A DNA stretch of 64,000 nt from Deltaproteobacteria bacterium (GCA_020444045.1 JAHLLS010000020.1:1-64000); one strand, 5' to 3'; counted from the first letter of the stretch, positions 8,332 to 17,377 are shown. Numbers and translations are program-made. The notes: generated by a model from the sequence alone, not told the origin.

Positions 8332-10329
8332 ATGGAATCCGGTTTGGTCGTCGAATATATAGATAAACAGCGCATTCTGTGTGCCGTTGTGCTCGAGGTC
8401 AAGCAACAGCGCCTGCGGTTGCTGACGGAGAATTCCCGTGAGGTCAGTCTTGCGCCGAATCGCCTTTCGCACCAGAGCGCCGAGCGGTTGGACCTTGCGA
8501 TCGGGCGCGACCGGATGGTGGACATGCTCAAACGTTTTGCCGCCCGACGCGACGCCTTGACACAGGGCATCGATATCCGTGAGCTGTGGGAAGTGCTCAA
8601 TTCCGAGCAGGAGTGGATCGATTTGGAGACCATGACGGCCTTCTGTTTCTCGGAAACCACGACCAGTGACCACGAATCCGCCGTCATCCGTGCCTTCTTC
8701 GGCAACCGCCGCTACTTCAAGTTCAACAGCGAGGGGTTTTTCCCCCACTCGCAAAGCCACGTCGAACAATTGATCGCACGCGAAAATGAAGAAGCCCGTC
8801 GCCAACAGCTTATCCGCAACGGCAGTGACTGGCTGCGGCACGCGCTGGCCGAACCGGGCAGCATGGCGGTGGCCGGCAATGGCAACCAGGTGGAAGAATA
8901 TGCGGCGATTTTAAAATCCTATTGCATCTTTGGCAAAGACAGCCCGACTTATGACCTTGGACGCGCCATGGCAGCGGCCTGCGGTGTTGAAGGGCAGGAC
9001 GATCTTTTTAAAAAGCTGGTGCGGCTGGGTGTCATGGCCGTTGACGAGAATATCGAGTTAATACGGGAAGGCATTCCGGAAGCTTTCCCTGCCGCTGTGT
9101 CGGAAAAGGCCGCCCAGATTGTCGCGCACCCCGACCTTTTCGAGACCGGCGGCCCCCGGCGTGATTTGACCGATTTACCCCTGATGACGGTCGACGGCCA
9201 GTCGACCCTGGATTACGACGATGCCCTGAGCATCCAGGCGCTGGAAGATGGTTACCTGGTTGGTGTGCACATCATGGATGTGGCGCACCACGTCAAGAAG
9301 GGAGACGTCATCGACCGCGAGGCGCTGTCGCGGGGCAGTTCGATTTATATGCCGGACCACCGCATTTCGATGCTCCCGCCTCTCCTGGCGGAGGGTGTCT
9401 GCAGCCTCCGGGCGGGGGAAGCACGTCCGGCCATTTCCACGTTCATAAAAGTCGGTCCGTTTGGCACGATTGTATCGTATGACATATGCGCCAGCGTCAT
9501 TCGCGTCCGGCATCAGCGCACCTACTACGATGTTAACCTGGCGGCGGATGACGATGCGGATATCGTCAACTTAAGATTTATCGCGGAGAAATTTCGTGAA
9601 TTTCGGTTGGATCAAGGGGCTGTACAAATCACCCTGCCGGATGTGAATGTCTGGATCGATGAGAACGGGGGGGTAAACCTCAGCCGCCTGAATCGCGAGA
9701 GTCCCGCCCGCCTGCTGGTGTCGGAACTCATGATCATGGCCAACTGGATGATGGCCCGGTTTCTGCGCGACAACGATATGCCGGCCATTTTTCGTTCCCA
9801 GCCCGAACCGAAGGAACGGCTTTACAAGCGGGACCAGGGAACGCTTTTTCAGAACTGGATGCAGCGGCGGCGACTGAACCGGTTCGTTCTGGGCACCACG
9901 GCCGAACACCATTCCGGTCTGGGGCTGGATGCCTATGTGACGGCCACCAGTCCCATCCGGAAATACTTCGACCTGATCACCCAGCGCCAGATCCGTGCTG
10001 TCCTGGGGCTGGAAGCCCCCTATGCCAAGGATGATATCAGAGGCTTGATGCAGCAGCTCGAACAGCCCATGGCGGCTGTTTCCCGGGTACAACACCATCG
10101 TCATTACTATTGGATGCTGCGCTATCTGGAAGGACGGGTGGGTGAACAGACGGTCGCAACCGTGTTGCAGAAACGCCGCAACGGTTACCAGGTGCTGTTA
10201 ACGGAGTATATGGTGGAGTGTGACATGCCGGTTCCCAGCGGTCGTTCGCTGAAACCCGAAGAAGTGATCGAGGTGACGATTCAGAACGTCAATGCCCGCA
10301 AGGGCCTGCTATCGGTGTTCACGGTTTGA
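8332..10329 (+). CDS. RNase II/VacB family 3'-5' exoribonuclease
   Basis: The RNB catalytic domain begins near residue 265, with the magnesium-binding motif around DYDD at about 294-297 (TVDGQSTLDYDDALS) and the later TSPIRKYFD motif typical of the family. The N-terminal third is a divergent nucleic-acid-binding region and the short C-terminus probably forms an S1-like barrel. It should degrade single-stranded RNA from the 3' end in the cytoplasm. At about 665 residues it is nearer RNase II than RNase R. The ATG at 8332 is preferred; a TTG 18 bases earlier is in frame but has no better ribosome site. It is divergent from the ABC exporter and stands alone. Confidence 0.9.
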   Translation: MESGLVVEYIDKQRILCAVVLEVKQQRLRLLTENSREVSLAPNRLSHQSAERLDLAIGRDRMVDMLKRFAARRDALTQGIDIRELWEVLNSEQEWIDLETMTAFCFSETTTSDHESAVIRAFFGNRRYFKFNSEGFFPHSQSHVEQLIARENEEARRQQLIRNGSDWLRHALAEPGSMAVAGNGNQVEEYAAILKSYCIFGKDSPTYDLGRAMAAACGVEGQDDLFKKLVRLGVMAVDENIELIREGIPEAFPAAVSEKAAQIVAHPDLFETGGPRRDLTDLPLMTVDGQSTLDYDDALSIQALEDGYLVGVHIMDVAHHVKKGDVIDREALSRGSSIYMPDHRISMLPPLLAEGVCSLRAGEARPAISTFIKVGPFGTIVSYDICASVIRVRHQRTYYDVNLAADDDADIVNLRFIAEKFREFRLDQGAVQITLPDVNVWIDENGGVNLSRLNRESPARLLVSELMIMANWMMARFLRDNDMPAIFRSQPEPKERLYKRDQGTLFQNWMQRRRLNRFVLGTTAEHHSGLGLDAYVTATSPIRKYFDLITQRQIRAVLGLEAPYAKDDIRGLMQQLEQPMAAVSRVQHHRHYYWMLRYLEGRVGEQTVATVLQKRRNGYQVLLTEYMVECDMPVPSGRSLKPEEVIEVTIQNVNARKGLLSVFTV

Positions 10330-10382
10330 GCGACCGTTTGCCGATGGTCCCGCACGCGTCTTCCTGCCAATCTATCCTGTGA

Positions 10383-10628
10383 TCAGCCGGTGCGGCCCCG
10401 TTTGGCGGCAAAACAGCGTTTTTCAACGTAGGATGCCGTGGCCACATCGAATACGGCTTCGTGTTCGTGAATCAAGCGCGGTCCGCCTTCCCAGGCGCCA
10501 CAAGCTTCGACAACCGGATCCCCCAGGTTGAACTTGTGGCCGCAGGCGGGGCATCCCTGGGCATTGAACTGATTGAGCAACGCAAGGTCGATGATATGCT
10601 TACCCTTCCGGGTCGTTCGTATGGTCAT
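10383..10628 (-). CDS. Small zinc-ribbon-like hypothetical protein, 81 aa
   Basis: I do not recognise the family. The protein contains one CPACGHKF motif (about residues 26-33), a further Cys at about 43 and Cys72, and a His-Glu-His-Glu stretch, so metal binding is plausible. AGAGG precedes the ATG at a good distance. It is convergent with the nuclease gene and stands alone; there is no context to suggest a function. Confidence 0.6.
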   Translation of the reverse strand: MTIRTTRKGKHIIDLALLNQFNAQGCPACGHKFNLGDPVVEACGAWEGGPRLIHEHEAVFDVATASYVEKRCFAAKRGRTG

Positions 10629-10806
10629 GGCATGAACCTCTTTTGATCGCAGGCAAAAGGATGTTCGATCCCGGTCATCGTCTGAAGGGGGTGGCCGGTC
10701 TTTGTTCCTGTGGTCAACTTAAGAGCGGCCCCGCGGGCTGTCAACCGGACTTGAGACGCTGGCCTTTGACCGGGGCCGTTCCCGGCGTGCAGGTGGAGAT
10801 CGTGGA

Positions 10807-11694
10807 ATGAAAGGCTACGGGTACATATTTGCCGCGGCGGCGCTTTGGGGATTGATCGGTCCGTTTGCCAAGCTGGCTTTCCAGGAGGGCGTTGCACCTC
10901 TGGAAGTGGCGTTTTGGCGGGCCGTTTTGGCGTGGCTGTGTTTTGGCTCCCAGGCGATGTGGCAGCGACAGGTTCGGGTGGCCGTGGCCGACCTGCCGGC
11001 CCTCGGCCTGTTCAGTTTGACCGGCGTCTTCCTTTTCTACGGGTCCTACCAGTTGGCGGTTCAAAAAGGCGGCGCGGCCCTGGCGTCTGTCCTGTTGTAC
11101 ACGGCACCGGCCTGGGTCGCCTTGATGGCCGGGTTTTTTTTCAAGGAGAAGATGACCCGCAATAAAATCGTTGCCCTGGCCGCAACCCTGATGGGGGTGG
11201 CGTTGGTTTCCCTGGGGCCCGGCGGTGCCATCGGGGGGGCCTCGGGCCAGGTGGCGGCCGCGGTTTTCTTCGGTCTGGTGGCCGGGTTCTGCTATTCGCT
11301 TTACTACATCTTCGGCAAGTACTTTGGCGCGAAATATCCGGCCGCCACTGTTTTTTTCTATATCCTCCCCATGGGGGCGGCCTGCCTCCTCCCCTGGGTT
11401 CCCTTTGCGCCCAAATCCTGGACCGCCTGGTGGGCGCTGGTTTGGCTGGCGGTTTTTTCCACATACGGGGCCTACCATTGCTACTACGCCGGCCTGAAGC
11501 ATCTCGAGGCGGGGCGGGCGGCCATTGCCGCCACGCTGGAACCGGTGGTGGCTGCCGTGGTGGCCTTCTTCTGGTGGGGGGAGTTTTTTTCGCTGGCGGG
11601 ATATATCGGCAGCGGATTGATTCTAACAGCGGTCATTTTGATGGTCAGTGATCGTTCAGGCGGGGAACCCGTGAACGAAAAGCGTGACTCATGA
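10807..11694 (+). CDS. EamA/DMT-family transporter
   Basis: This 295-residue integral membrane protein has about ten hydrophobic helices arranged as two EamA repeats (about 1-140 and 150-285), the layout of drug/metabolite transporters such as RhaT and YdcZ relatives. It probably exports or imports a small metabolite across the inner membrane. GGAG precedes the start. The stop overlaps the start of the next EamA gene (ATGA), so the two are translationally coupled and could form a heteromeric pair. Substrate unknown. Confidence 0.9.
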   Translation: MKGYGYIFAAAALWGLIGPFAKLAFQEGVAPLEVAFWRAVLAWLCFGSQAMWQRQVRVAVADLPALGLFSLTGVFLFYGSYQLAVQKGGAALASVLLYTAPAWVALMAGFFFKEKMTRNKIVALAATLMGVALVSLGPGGAIGGASGQVAAAVFFGLVAGFCYSLYYIFGKYFGAKYPAATVFFYILPMGAACLLPWVPFAPKSWTAWWALVWLAVFSTYGAYHCYYAGLKHLEAGRAAIAATLEPVVAAVVAFFWWGEFFSLAGYIGSGLILTAVILMVSDRSGGEPVNEKRDS

Positions 11695-12665
11695 GGCAAC
11701 CGGATCGTTTTCCTGGAAATACCCTTCGACCGGCGTCTTTACCGCCAGCGGCTGGCGGCGGGCTGTCGCGGGCGGTTCTTTACTGCCTGATGGCCTTGCA
11801 TGTGGGCGGGGCCTCGGCCACCTACATTTTCGGCAAAGCGGCCGCGCTCGGTTTTGACAACCCCGAGGTCCTGACCCTGTTGCGGGCGATGGGGGCGGCG
11901 GTTATCTTCCTGTTGCTGACAGGCACGGTGGTCCCGAAACCGCGATTCAGTTTGCGGGAATGGGGCCATCTGTGCTGGCTCGGTTTCCTGGTGGTGCCGC
12001 TTAACCAGTACTGCTTTATCAAAGGGCTGCAATACACGGTTCCCAGCCATCCGGCCTTACTTTACGCCCTGACGCCCATGGGGGTCCTTCTTCTGGACAG
12101 TCTGCTCAAAAAAAGCCGTCCGCCCCTGGCCAAGATCGTCGGTGTGGCGCTGGCCCTGGGCGGTGTTCTGCTGATTCTGCGGCCCTGGGAAGGCGGCCCT
12201 GAAATACGGCGCATTCGGACCGGCGATTTCTGGATCCTGGGGGCCGTGTTGAGCTGGGTATGCTACACTGTGGCCGCGCGGGAGTCCTGCCGGAAACACG
12301 ATCCCATTGTGGTGACGGCCTGGAGCCTGGTCATCGGCGCGCTGATGCTGCTGCCCATTGCCGGGCGCGATCTTTTCACGTTGCCCGTGGCAACGATACC
12401 GGCGGCCGCCTGGTTTTCGCTGGCCTGGCTGGCGGTGGTCACCAGTGTTATCATGATGCTGCTCTGGAATGTGCTGCTGCACGATTTAACATCGGTCGAG
12501 GTGGCGGTGTGCACCAATGCGCAGCCGCCCGCAACAGCCCTCCTGACGGCCCTGCTGGCGGGCGTGGGCTGGCTGGATCGCCAGCAGGATCTCGGGCTTT
12601 TGTTCTTCTCCGGCATGCTGCTGGTGATTTTCGGGGTTATGATCGTCCAGTTCCGGCGCGCCTGA
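11691..12665 (+). CDS. EamA/DMT-family transporter (second of pair)
   Basis: This is a second ten-helix EamA protein, 324 residues, with a 30-residue Pro/Arg-rich N-terminal cytoplasmic tail before the first helix. It begins inside the stop codon of the preceding EamA gene, which argues for coupled translation. It ends just before a large palindromic repeat that probably acts as a bidirectional terminator. Substrate unknown. Confidence 0.9.
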   Translation: MRQPDRFPGNTLRPASLPPAAGGGLSRAVLYCLMALHVGGASATYIFGKAAALGFDNPEVLTLLRAMGAAVIFLLLTGTVVPKPRFSLREWGHLCWLGFLVVPLNQYCFIKGLQYTVPSHPALLYALTPMGVLLLDSLLKKSRPPLAKIVGVALALGGVLLILRPWEGGPEIRRIRTGDFWILGAVLSWVCYTVAARESCRKHDPIVVTAWSLVIGALMLLPIAGRDLFTLPVATIPAAAWFSLAWLAVVTSVIMMLLWNVLLHDLTSVEVAVCTNAQPPATALLTALLAGVGWLDRQQDLGLLFFSGMLLVIFGVMIVQFRRA

Positions 12666-12667
12666 CA

Positions 12668-12809
12668 GAAGCCGTGTCAAAAAAGTCTTTTGGCCCAATC
12701 TCTGCGTTGGGATCACGTTTCAAGTCCTCGGCATACTTCAGTATGCCTGCGGGTTGAAACGCGATCCCGCCTTGACCTTAAACCAAAATCCAATTTTTGA
12801 CACGGTTTC
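12668..12809. repeat. Palindromic repeat element, subtype 1 (copy A)
   Basis: A 142-bp imperfect palindrome. The outer arms GAAGCCGTGTCAAAAA and TTTTTGACACGGTTTC pair with one mismatch. Inner arms (TTTTGG..., GGGATCACGTTTCAA / TTGAAACGCGATCCC) continue the stem, and the centre is GGCATAC-TTCA-GTATGCC flanked by TCCTC and TGCGG. Copy B at 45369 has the same plan and the same TCCTC...GCGG flanks around a different central stem. It lies between convergent genes, where it could terminate both transcripts. It resembles REPIN- or MITE-type non-autonomous elements. Confidence 0.8.
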
Positions 12810-12845
12810 TGGTAAATCCTTTCAATATTCCCATAGCGGGCATTC

Positions 12846-13583
12846 CTATTTCAAAGTGTCGGCGAGGAATTCCTTGAACCGTTGCCAGGATTTCTGGTCG
12901 GCATCTTCCCGGTAGCGGTCGGAGCCGAAAACGGTGAAGGCATGCGGCGCACCGCCGTAGGTGATCATCTCGTGTGCGACCCCATTTTGCTCCAATTCGT
13001 TGGCCAGCGCAGCGAATTGGTCCATGGTGATATTGCTGTCGGCCGTGCCGTGCATGATCAGGAACTCTCCCTTGGCTTGGGTGTAGTCCTGACCGTCGGG
13101 TGTTTTCAGGCCGCCGTGAAAGGTCGCAAAGCCTTTCATATCCGCCCCGGAACGGGCGAATTCCAGCACGGCGGCGCCGCCAAAACAATAGCCCATCACG
13201 ACTGCGTTGCCGACATTGGCCCCCTGAGCCTGGGCCGCATCCAGGGCGCCCTGGATCAGGGCGCGCATCTTGGCGCGGTCCTTGTACAACTCACCGGTAT
13301 GCTGGCGCCGATCCTCGACCTTGGTCGGGCGGACCCCGGCCCCGAAAAGGTCGGCGGCAAATACGGCATACCCCTCCGCCGCCAGCATGTCGGCACGCTT
13401 CACTTCATAATCGGTCAACCCATCCCAGTCATGGATCAGGAGCACCAGGGGGGCGTTGGGAGACGGACTGACGAAATAGCCTTCATACGGCTGTCCGTTT
13501 ACAGTGTAGGAAAGGGGCGCGCCGCCAGCATTGGCGGTGGCGGCTACGGCTATCATTAGAAACAACGTATAGAGGATTTTCAT
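12846..13583 (-). CDS. Secreted dienelactone hydrolase-family protein
   Basis: This is an alpha/beta hydrolase of the dienelactone hydrolase family with the Cys nucleophile in GYCFGG (C133), acid D182 and H214 (APHAF). A signal peptide is visible at residues 1-19 (ending in A-N-A), so it acts outside the cytoplasmic membrane, unusual next to the cytoplasmic ClcD prototype but common for this subfamily. The ATG at 13583 is chosen because it begins the signal peptide and has GGAG 8 bases upstream. The substrate is not known; no aromatic degradation genes are adjacent. Confidence 0.85.
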   Translation of the reverse strand: MKILYTLFLMIAVAATANAGGAPLSYTVNGQPYEGYFVSPSPNAPLVLLIHDWDGLTDYEVKRADMLAAEGYAVFAADLFGAGVRPTKVEDRRQHTGELYKDRAKMRALIQGALDAAQAQGANVGNAVVMGYCFGGAAVLEFARSGADMKGFATFHGGLKTPDGQDYTQAKGEFLIMHGTADSNITMDQFAALANELEQNGVAHEMITYGGAPHAFTVFGSDRYREDADQKSWQRFKEFLADTLK

Positions 13584-13770
13584 TAGCGTTCTCCAGTTGG
13601 GGGGGTAACGGTATGAATTTATAAAGCACATTGAAGCACTGTTGCCCGCCGAGGACTTTCTGCAGGCCATGGGGGAATTTATACCTTCTTTTCGGAATGT
13701 AAATGGTGGTGAGCGGAGAGGGCCTTGCCAGACCGGTGGTTTTCACGTTCGCGGGAAGACGTCCCGACGC

Positions 13771-13815
13771 ACCTTGTGGGGTCCGCGCTCTTTGGCAGGG
13801 CGGACCCCACAAGGT
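13771..13815. terminator. 16-bp perfect inverted repeat downstream of hsp20
   Basis: ACCTTGTGGGGTCCGC and its exact complement are separated by 13 bases, 6 bases after the stop of the Hsp20 gene. The T-run follows on the plus strand (TTTTTG), not on the minus strand from which hsp20 is read, so termination there would rest on the hairpin alone. Confidence 0.5.
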
Positions 13816-13820
13816 TTTTG

Positions 13821-14225
13821 TCAGCCGGTCTTCACCGCAATCTGACGCGGCCAGGCCTTGTCGGCTTTGGGCAAGACCAGTCGCAGGGTGCCGTCGGTGC
13901 AACGCGCGTCGATTTTGTCTCTATCGACGGCGTTGGGAAGGTTGAATTGCCTGAAATAGCGGCCGATTTCAAATTCCACGAGAATATCGGATTCCTCGGC
14001 CCCTTCCCAGGGGCGGACGCTGCCGCTGATGGTCAGCAGGTCGTCCCGTAGATCCACTGTGACACTGTCGGCCGCAACCCCCGGCATATCCACCAGGAGG
14101 ATGATGTCACGATCACTTTCCACGATATCGACCGCGGGTTTGAAGACCAGATCAGGCGCTTCATGTATTGGCGCGGTGGTCATTTTTGAATTGCCTTTGA
14201 GGCTGATTTCTTGCCTGCCAGCCAT
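13821..14225 (-). CDS. Hsp20/alpha-crystallin small heat-shock protein
   Basis: A short small-heat-shock protein (134 aa) carrying the alpha-crystallin domain (about residues 30-125, DMPGV near the first strands). It lacks a full IxI tail motif; the C-terminus ends soon after the domain. AAAGGAGG lies 8 bases before the ATG at 14225; an upstream GTG inside that ribosome site is rejected. It is 26 bases downstream of the second Hsp20 gene and likely co-transcribed; the two may co-assemble as holdase chaperones in the cytoplasm. Confidence 0.92.
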   Translation of the reverse strand: MAGRQEISLKGNSKMTTAPIHEAPDLVFKPAVDIVESDRDIILLVDMPGVAADSVTVDLRDDLLTISGSVRPWEGAEESDILVEFEIGRYFRQFNLPNAVDRDKIDARCTDGTLRLVLPKADKAWPRQIAVKTG

Positions 14226-14251
14226 TTCAGACACCTCCTTTCACATGGCGA

Positions 14252-14821
14252 TTAGGCTGCCTTCCTGACTTCGATGCGTTTCACCTTGGATTTCGGCAAG
14301 GCTTTGCGCGGCATCGTTATGGTCAGGACGCCGTTTTTGAAAACGGCCTGGATATGGTCATGGTCGACATCCTCGGGCAGAGAGAGTACCCGCCGGAATG
14401 CGCCATAGGAGCGTTCGATGCAGTAGAAATCCTTGTCCTTGGATTCCTTGGCCTGCTTCTTTTCGCCCCGGATGATCAAGGTGCCATCGGAGAGCTCGAG
14501 CTTGACATCGTCTTCTTCGACGCCGGGAACTTCCACCGACACCGTATAGGCGGTCTCGGTCGAGCCGATATCCAGGGTGGGTTTGAGGATGTCGTGGGCC
14601 AGGGCCGGCCATCCGGTGCGGCTGAGACCCAGGGACGGCATGCCAAATCCATGCAGCATGGTGTTGAAAAGCCGGTCGAATTCCCGGTGGAACGAAACCA
14701 AAGGGTGATCACCTCCCCAAAGGGTCTCGTTTACGGCAGAATTGTTCACGGGCACGGATTTGCCGCCATCTTCCTGTTCTTTTTTGAACCAGTTCCAAGG
14801 GGCCAGTTTTTTGATATCCAT
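14252..14821 (-). CDS. Hsp20/alpha-crystallin small heat-shock protein
   Basis: This 189-residue small heat-shock protein has a charged N-terminal arm, the alpha-crystallin domain (about 83-180) with VEVPGVEEDD and the conserved FxNGVLxIxMP segment (FKNGVLTITMP), and a basic C-terminal tail. It prevents aggregation of unfolding proteins in the cytoplasm. The ATG at 14821 has GGGAGG 6 bases upstream; a longer frame to 14914 would read through the promoter. It is first in a two-gene hsp20 operon. Confidence 0.93.
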   Translation of the reverse strand: MDIKKLAPWNWFKKEQEDGGKSVPVNNSAVNETLWGGDHPLVSFHREFDRLFNTMLHGFGMPSLGLSRTGWPALAHDILKPTLDIGSTETAYTVSVEVPGVEEDDVKLELSDGTLIIRGEKKQAKESKDKDFYCIERSYGAFRRVLSLPEDVDHDHIQAVFKNGVLTITMPRKALPKSKVKRIEVRKAA

Positions 14822-14883
14822 AACGCACCTCCCATTGAATAATAAATACCGTAATAAAACATTACTAATTAATTTATGAATAA

Positions 14884-14911
14884 AAAATAATGTTACGGAG
14901 AACTTTGTCAA
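14884..14911 (-). promoter_or_regulatory. Promoter of the hsp20 operon
   Basis: TTGACA and TATTTT are spaced by 16 bases on the minus strand, in an AT-rich stretch 63 bases upstream of the first hsp20 gene. It matches a housekeeping promoter; I saw neither a CIRCE operator nor a clear sigma32 promoter. Confidence 0.6.
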
Positions 14912-15025
14912 CATCTCCGGATGGATGTTTTTTGCGCTGAGCAGAGACGTTGCGGTAAGCGGTGTTCAAGGGTGGAGAAGGGGGACGGGATGGGGCTGGC
15001 CGGCGTCGGCGAACCTGGTCGCAAA

Positions 15026-15097
15026 TGACCGCCTCACCATGATCCGGCCGACGCTGGCTCTGGAACGGAGCCTCGGCGGTTCATGGTGAGGCGGTCA
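15026..15097. repeat. 17-bp perfect inverted repeat downstream of wrbA
   Basis: TGACCGCCTCACCATGA and its exact complement flank a 38-base GC-rich spacer, starting 9 bases beyond the wrbA stop. There is no T-tract, so it may be an mRNA-stabilising hairpin or a small mobile repeat rather than an intrinsic terminator. Confidence 0.6.
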
Positions 15098-15105
15098 GAG
15101 TGTCT

Positions 15106-15717
15106 TCAAGCGTTCAGTCGGGCGGCGATGGCGGCGACATGCTTGCCCTGGAAGCGCGCGCCATTCAGTTCGTTGTCGCTGGGCTGTCGCTCACCGGACG
15201 TGCCGGCTATGGTGGAGGCCCCGTAGGGGGAACCGCCGGTGATTTCATCATTGCGCATCTGCCCCTGGAAGGCATAGGGCAGGCCCACGATCACGAAACC
15301 GTGGTGCAGCAGCGAAATGTGAAAGGACAGGATGGTGGATTCCTGCCCCCCGTGCTGGGTGGCGGTGCTCGTGAAAACGCTGCCCACTTTGCCCACCAGG
15401 GCACCTTGGGACCATAGCTGCCCGGTGGCGTCCAGGAATTGGCGCATCTGGCCACACATGTTGCCGAAGCGGGTCGGTGTTCCAAATATAACGGCATCGG
15501 CCGTGGCCAGTTCGTCCACCGTGCAGACCGGCACATGGGCCTGGGACTTCTGGGCATCGCCCGCGCCCATCTTTTCTATCACCTCGGCCGGCAGGGTTTC
15601 GGGCACACGCCGCAGCACGGCCTCGGCGCCTTCGACTTCCCTCACGCCCTCGGCGATGGCTTCCGCCATTTTGTGAACATGACCGTATGTCGAGTAATAA
15701 ACAATCAACACTTTCAT
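15106..15717 (-). CDS. wrbA: NAD(P)H:quinone oxidoreductase, WrbA type
   Basis: This is a 203-residue flavodoxin-like type IV quinone reductase that uses FMN and NAD(P)H to reduce quinones by two electrons, avoiding semiquinones. The FMN phosphate loop is [11 protein letters not shown] near residues 8-18, and the GTPTRFGNM and [11 protein letters not shown] segments are typical of WrbA. AAGGAG precedes the start. It is the third gene of a MarR-dioxygenase-WrbA set, which suggests a role in removing quinones or hydroquinones. Confidence 0.93.
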   Translation of the reverse strand: MKVLIVYYSTYGHVHKMAEAIAEGVREVEGAEAVLRRVPETLPAEVIEKMGAGDAQKSQAHVPVCTVDELATADAVIFGTPTRFGNMCGQMRQFLDATGQLWSQGALVGKVGSVFTSTATQHGGQESTILSFHISLLHHGFVIVGLPYAFQGQMRNDEITGGSPYGASTIAGTSGERQPSDNELNGARFQGKHVAAIAARLNA

Positions 15718-15842
15718 TTTAGGCTCTCCTTTTTAAGTTTGGCGGACAGACCGTCACCGCCGTTAGCGGATCTTGTATTTTTCCAGACCCTTGCCCCGGG
15801 AATCAACTCGTCGGTGCGCCGGACGTGTTCCGGTCGGTTCGA

Positions 15843-16853
15843 TCAGGTCGCGCTCGCTCGACCGGCCTCTGTCGAAGCCGATGCGTCTTCGACCCCCTGG
15901 TAAAAGGCGTTGCGCTGCAGGGCGGGCAGTCGTTTTTCGATATCGGTGCGGATCGGCTCATATTGATCCGGCAGCATCAGGGCCGTGCCCAAATCTTCCA
16001 CGGATTCATCAACGGTAAACCCCGGCGGATCCGTTGCGATTTCAAAGAGAACGCCGCCCGGGGAATGGAAATAGATCGAGCGAAAATATTTCCGGTCCCG
16101 CACTTCCGTGACATGTCGGCCGGCTTGTCTCAAGTTCGACTGCCACTGGGCTTGCGTCTTACCCGATGCTGTGCGAAAGGCAATGTGGTGCACCGTGCCA
16201 ACGCCGGGCTTGCCGGGCGAGGCAGCGGGGTCGACCACGATATCGAAAAGATGCCCCGGTGCCGCTTGGTCTGCCATCAGGAACCGATAGCGGGCGCCTT
16301 CCTGGACGTGCCGGCGCATGCCCATCTCCCCCTCGAGAAGCGCTTGGATATCCTCGATCCCATTCAGGGTGGCCGTGGCTGAATGAAAACCGTGTATGGC
16401 ATGATCATCCGGGATCTGGCACCGACCCCCGCCGGTTGTGGGTGGCAGGTCAACCCTGCCGACCAGTTCGATGGGCAGGCCGTCCGTATCGGCAAAGGTG
16501 ATGACCGGGTCCCCGAAGCGCTCTGCGGTTTGAAGGGCCCGCCCGGTGGCCTTGATGCGGCGGTTCCAAAAAGCCATCGAAGAGCGGGGTATGGCAAAGG
16601 CAATGGCGGTCACCATGCCCGTTCCAGGTTTTCCCCGGGGAAGCGTTTGCCAAGGGAAGAATGTCAGGATTGTTCCGGGCGCCCCCTGGGCATCGCCGTA
16701 GTAAAGGTGGTAGGTGAACGGATCGTCAAAATTGACGGTTTGCTTGACCAGCCGCAGACCGAGGACGTTTTCGTAAAAGTCTATGTTTTCCGCGGTGGAC
16801 GATGCAACGGCGGTTATATGATGGATTCCGGTTATGTCGTCTTTCGTGTGCAT
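15843..16853 (-). CDS. Ring-cleaving dioxygenase (VOC/glyoxalase superfamily, MhqO-like)
   Basis: The 336-residue protein has two vicinal-oxygen-chelate domains (about 7-140 and 155-290). Metal ligands are suggested by GIHHITAV (H11/H12), a second HHIAF motif and a Glu in LFEIATD near 277. Proteins of this type include MhqA/MhqO of Bacillus, hydroquinone-responsive dioxygenases. An oxygen-using enzyme in an otherwise anaerobic-looking genome would act during oxygen exposure or may serve another role. It starts 42 bases after the MarR gene and is followed by wrbA. Confidence 0.85.
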   Translation of the reverse strand: MHTKDDITGIHHITAVASSTAENIDFYENVLGLRLVKQTVNFDDPFTYHLYYGDAQGAPGTILTFFPWQTLPRGKPGTGMVTAIAFAIPRSSMAFWNRRIKATGRALQTAERFGDPVITFADTDGLPIELVGRVDLPPTTGGGRCQIPDDHAIHGFHSATATLNGIEDIQALLEGEMGMRRHVQEGARYRFLMADQAAPGHLFDIVVDPAASPGKPGVGTVHHIAFRTASGKTQAQWQSNLRQAGRHVTEVRDRKYFRSIYFHSPGGVLFEIATDPPGFTVDESVEDLGTALMLPDQYEPIRTDIEKRLPALQRNAFYQGVEDASASTEAGRASAT

Positions 16854-16895
16854 GGAGCACCTCGCGCTTAATTGCGTAATATTCCATTGCGGGGG

Positions 16896-17339
16896 TTATG
16901 GGGTATTATCGATATGGACTTCCTCCGCATGACAGCCAATTTTTTTCAAAAGCTGTAAAAGTTCCTGCCGCTCGCCCTGGCTCAGCACCGCCGCCACCTG
17001 CTCCAGATTGGTCGCATGTTTTTCATAAGCATTTTTAATGACCATGCGTCCGATTTCCGTCAGGTGGACGTGAAAGAAGCGACCGTCCGATGTATCCTGA
17101 ATTCTTCGTACAAAGCCTTTTTTTTCAAGGCGGTTGATGGCGGCCGTCATGGAGCCGCTCGTCAACAGCACTTTTTCGCCGATCGTGTTGATCGGAAGCG
17201 GACCCTTGTGCAGCAGTGCTTCCATGATGGTGAATTCACTGAGTTGCAATCCGGTCCCAACGATGCTGGCGCGATCAACCTTCTCAATGGCTTTGGCGGC
17301 TTTCCATAGAACCAGGCGTATGTGCGGTGCATTTGTCAT
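16896..17339 (-). CDS. MarR-family transcriptional regulator
   Basis: This is a 147-residue winged-helix repressor with the MarR recognition-helix region (TSGSMTAAINRLEKKGFV, about 61-78) and wing (DTSDGRFFHVHLT). It is first in the operon with the ring-cleaving dioxygenase and WrbA, the same partners controlled by MhqR/YodB-type repressors in Bacillus, so it probably senses quinones or related electrophiles. A palindrome resembling the MhqR box overlaps the upstream promoter region and suggests autoregulation. The ATG at 17339 is preferred over a non-ATG start 18 bases earlier; neither has a strong ribosome site. Confidence 0.88.
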   Translation of the reverse strand: MTNAPHIRLVLWKAAKAIEKVDRASIVGTGLQLSEFTIMEALLHKGPLPINTIGEKVLLTSGSMTAAINRLEKKGFVRRIQDTSDGRFFHVHLTEIGRMVIKNAYEKHATNLEQVAAVLSQGERQELLQLLKKIGCHAEEVHIDNTP

Positions 17340-17359
17340 GACGGTAAGGTAGCGCAATA

Positions 17360-17377
17360 TATCTTTATGTCAAGATA
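17360..17377. promoter_or_regulatory. Putative MarR operator overlapping a -35 box
   Basis: TATCTTTATGTCAAGATA is an inverted repeat (TATCTT/AAGATA with a 6-base centre) 20 bases upstream of the marR start. On the minus strand it contains TTGACA, so bound repressor would block the promoter. The form is close to the MhqR box of Bacillus as I remember it. Confidence 0.5.

Noticed and set aside
8295..8366. Short TTG-initiated ORF after the AAAGGAGG upstream of the RNase gene
   Set aside because: The spacing from the ribosome site is about 14 bases and the 23-residue product is not protein-like; it overlaps the nuclease start out of frame.
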